A stretch of 64,000 nucleotides of DNA from Ampullaceana balthica. Taxonomy: Eukaryota > Mollusca > Gastropoda > Lymnaeidae. The stretch spans positions 311,936 through 375,935 of the forward strand of contig CALYLW010001016.1 of the NCBI GenBank assembly GCA_944989445.1. Direction: 5' to 3'. How positions within the stretch are numbered: the first letter of the stretch is position 1; every line of letters begins with the position of its first letter. A model generated the notes under the pieces. The model saw only the letters and a program-made list of their open reading frames with translations. It had not been told where the DNA came from and did no database searches. A program made the position numbers and the translations under genes. Shown here one piece after another: positions 63,439-64,000 of the stretch.

Positions 63439-64000
63439 TTTCTAGTTTAGTTTAAAGACTCAATTTTAATACATAATCTACGACTATGCCGGGCCACGAT
63501 GTCGGTAACAGGTAATCGTTACTAAAACACCAAAATTGACTACTTTTAGAGCGGAGACTGGATTGTGTGCTGTCGCAACACTCTCATGAAATTATGATGT
63601 ATCTTATTATACACTTAAAATGATATATGCACCTTATTATCTTATACTTGTCTTCAAATTATCCGATGCTCAAGATCAGTGCGTGAATAAAACCAAATGT
63701 TGACAGCAAAATGGCGTAGTAGTTATTCGTTTATTTTACGAAACAATGATAAAAGTCTGGACAAATGAAATGAAGAAACGAAACAATTTGATGTAGCTGG
63801 AGTTATGATTTAAATTAAAAATTCGCTCCCTTCCTCCGTCCTTTTCTAAATAATATTTTAGAAATTTTTTAATTACCGTTAAATATTGAAGTCATAAACC
63901 TAATACATGCATATCCCTCCATTATCAAATAAAATTTCTAAAGCAAAAATAAGTTTTCCTTTTACTTTATTTTAGAATTAGTAAATTATAATGCTAAAGA
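63439..64000. other. Intergenic sequence upstream of PRPF8
   Basis: No coding exon is recognised. The PRPF8 promoter and untranslated first exon may lie here or just outside the window. Confidence 0.3.

Overview
This is a eukaryotic nuclear window, AT-rich and packed with transposable elements. The only clear host loci are an intron-rich spliceosome gene and one C2H2 zinc-finger gene. Short spliced exons, Penelope and CR1/RTE-like retroelements, hAT and pogo-like DNA elements, Helitron-type ends and a tRNA-derived SINE together suggest an invertebrate. A lophotrochozoan, probably a gastropod mollusc, is my best guess; that is inference, not proof.

Layout. 1-11.5 kb is a graveyard of transposon pieces: hAT transposase remnants, three types of non-LTR reverse transcriptase, a Penelope-like element with a 10-bp target duplication, and a hAT element carrying a Helitron-like insertion. 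12.3-14.4 kb (minus) is an intact 680-residue, 20-finger C2H2 gene. 14.5-26.5 kb is repeats: a pogo-like MITE, a hAT remnant interrupted by a LINE, a Helitron-like element containing a trimeric higher-order repeat, more reverse-transcriptase debris, a hAT MITE, a 2.8-kb array with a 21-bp period and two smaller arrays. 26.5-29.5 kb (plus) is a LINE with a long open endonuclease/reverse-transcriptase frame. 31.2-62.9 kb (minus) is PRPF8 (Prp8), the core U5 snRNP protein. I traced 40 coding exons; every junction keeps phase and they sum to 7,134 nt (2,377 codons plus stop). Its 5' start lies near the right edge, with a possible upstream non-coding exon.

The PRPF8 introns hold most of the informative mobile elements: three pogo-like elements with TA duplications (one with an undisturbed paralogous empty site next to it), four hAT-type elements judged by 8-bp duplications (two nested), a 3-kb element flanked by TTAA, a SINE with a 15-bp duplication, a foldback hairpin and small tandem arrays. 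One PRPF8 intron uses a GC donor, and the protein starts with an unusual glutamine-rich extension.

No operons, CRISPR arrays or bacterial signals are present. The two host genes have no evident functional link. I saw no convincing new biochemical system; the most unusual items are the trimeric higher-order repeat, the 21-bp array, the Penelope-like ends with a hammerhead-like core, the TTAA-flanked element and the intronic foldback.
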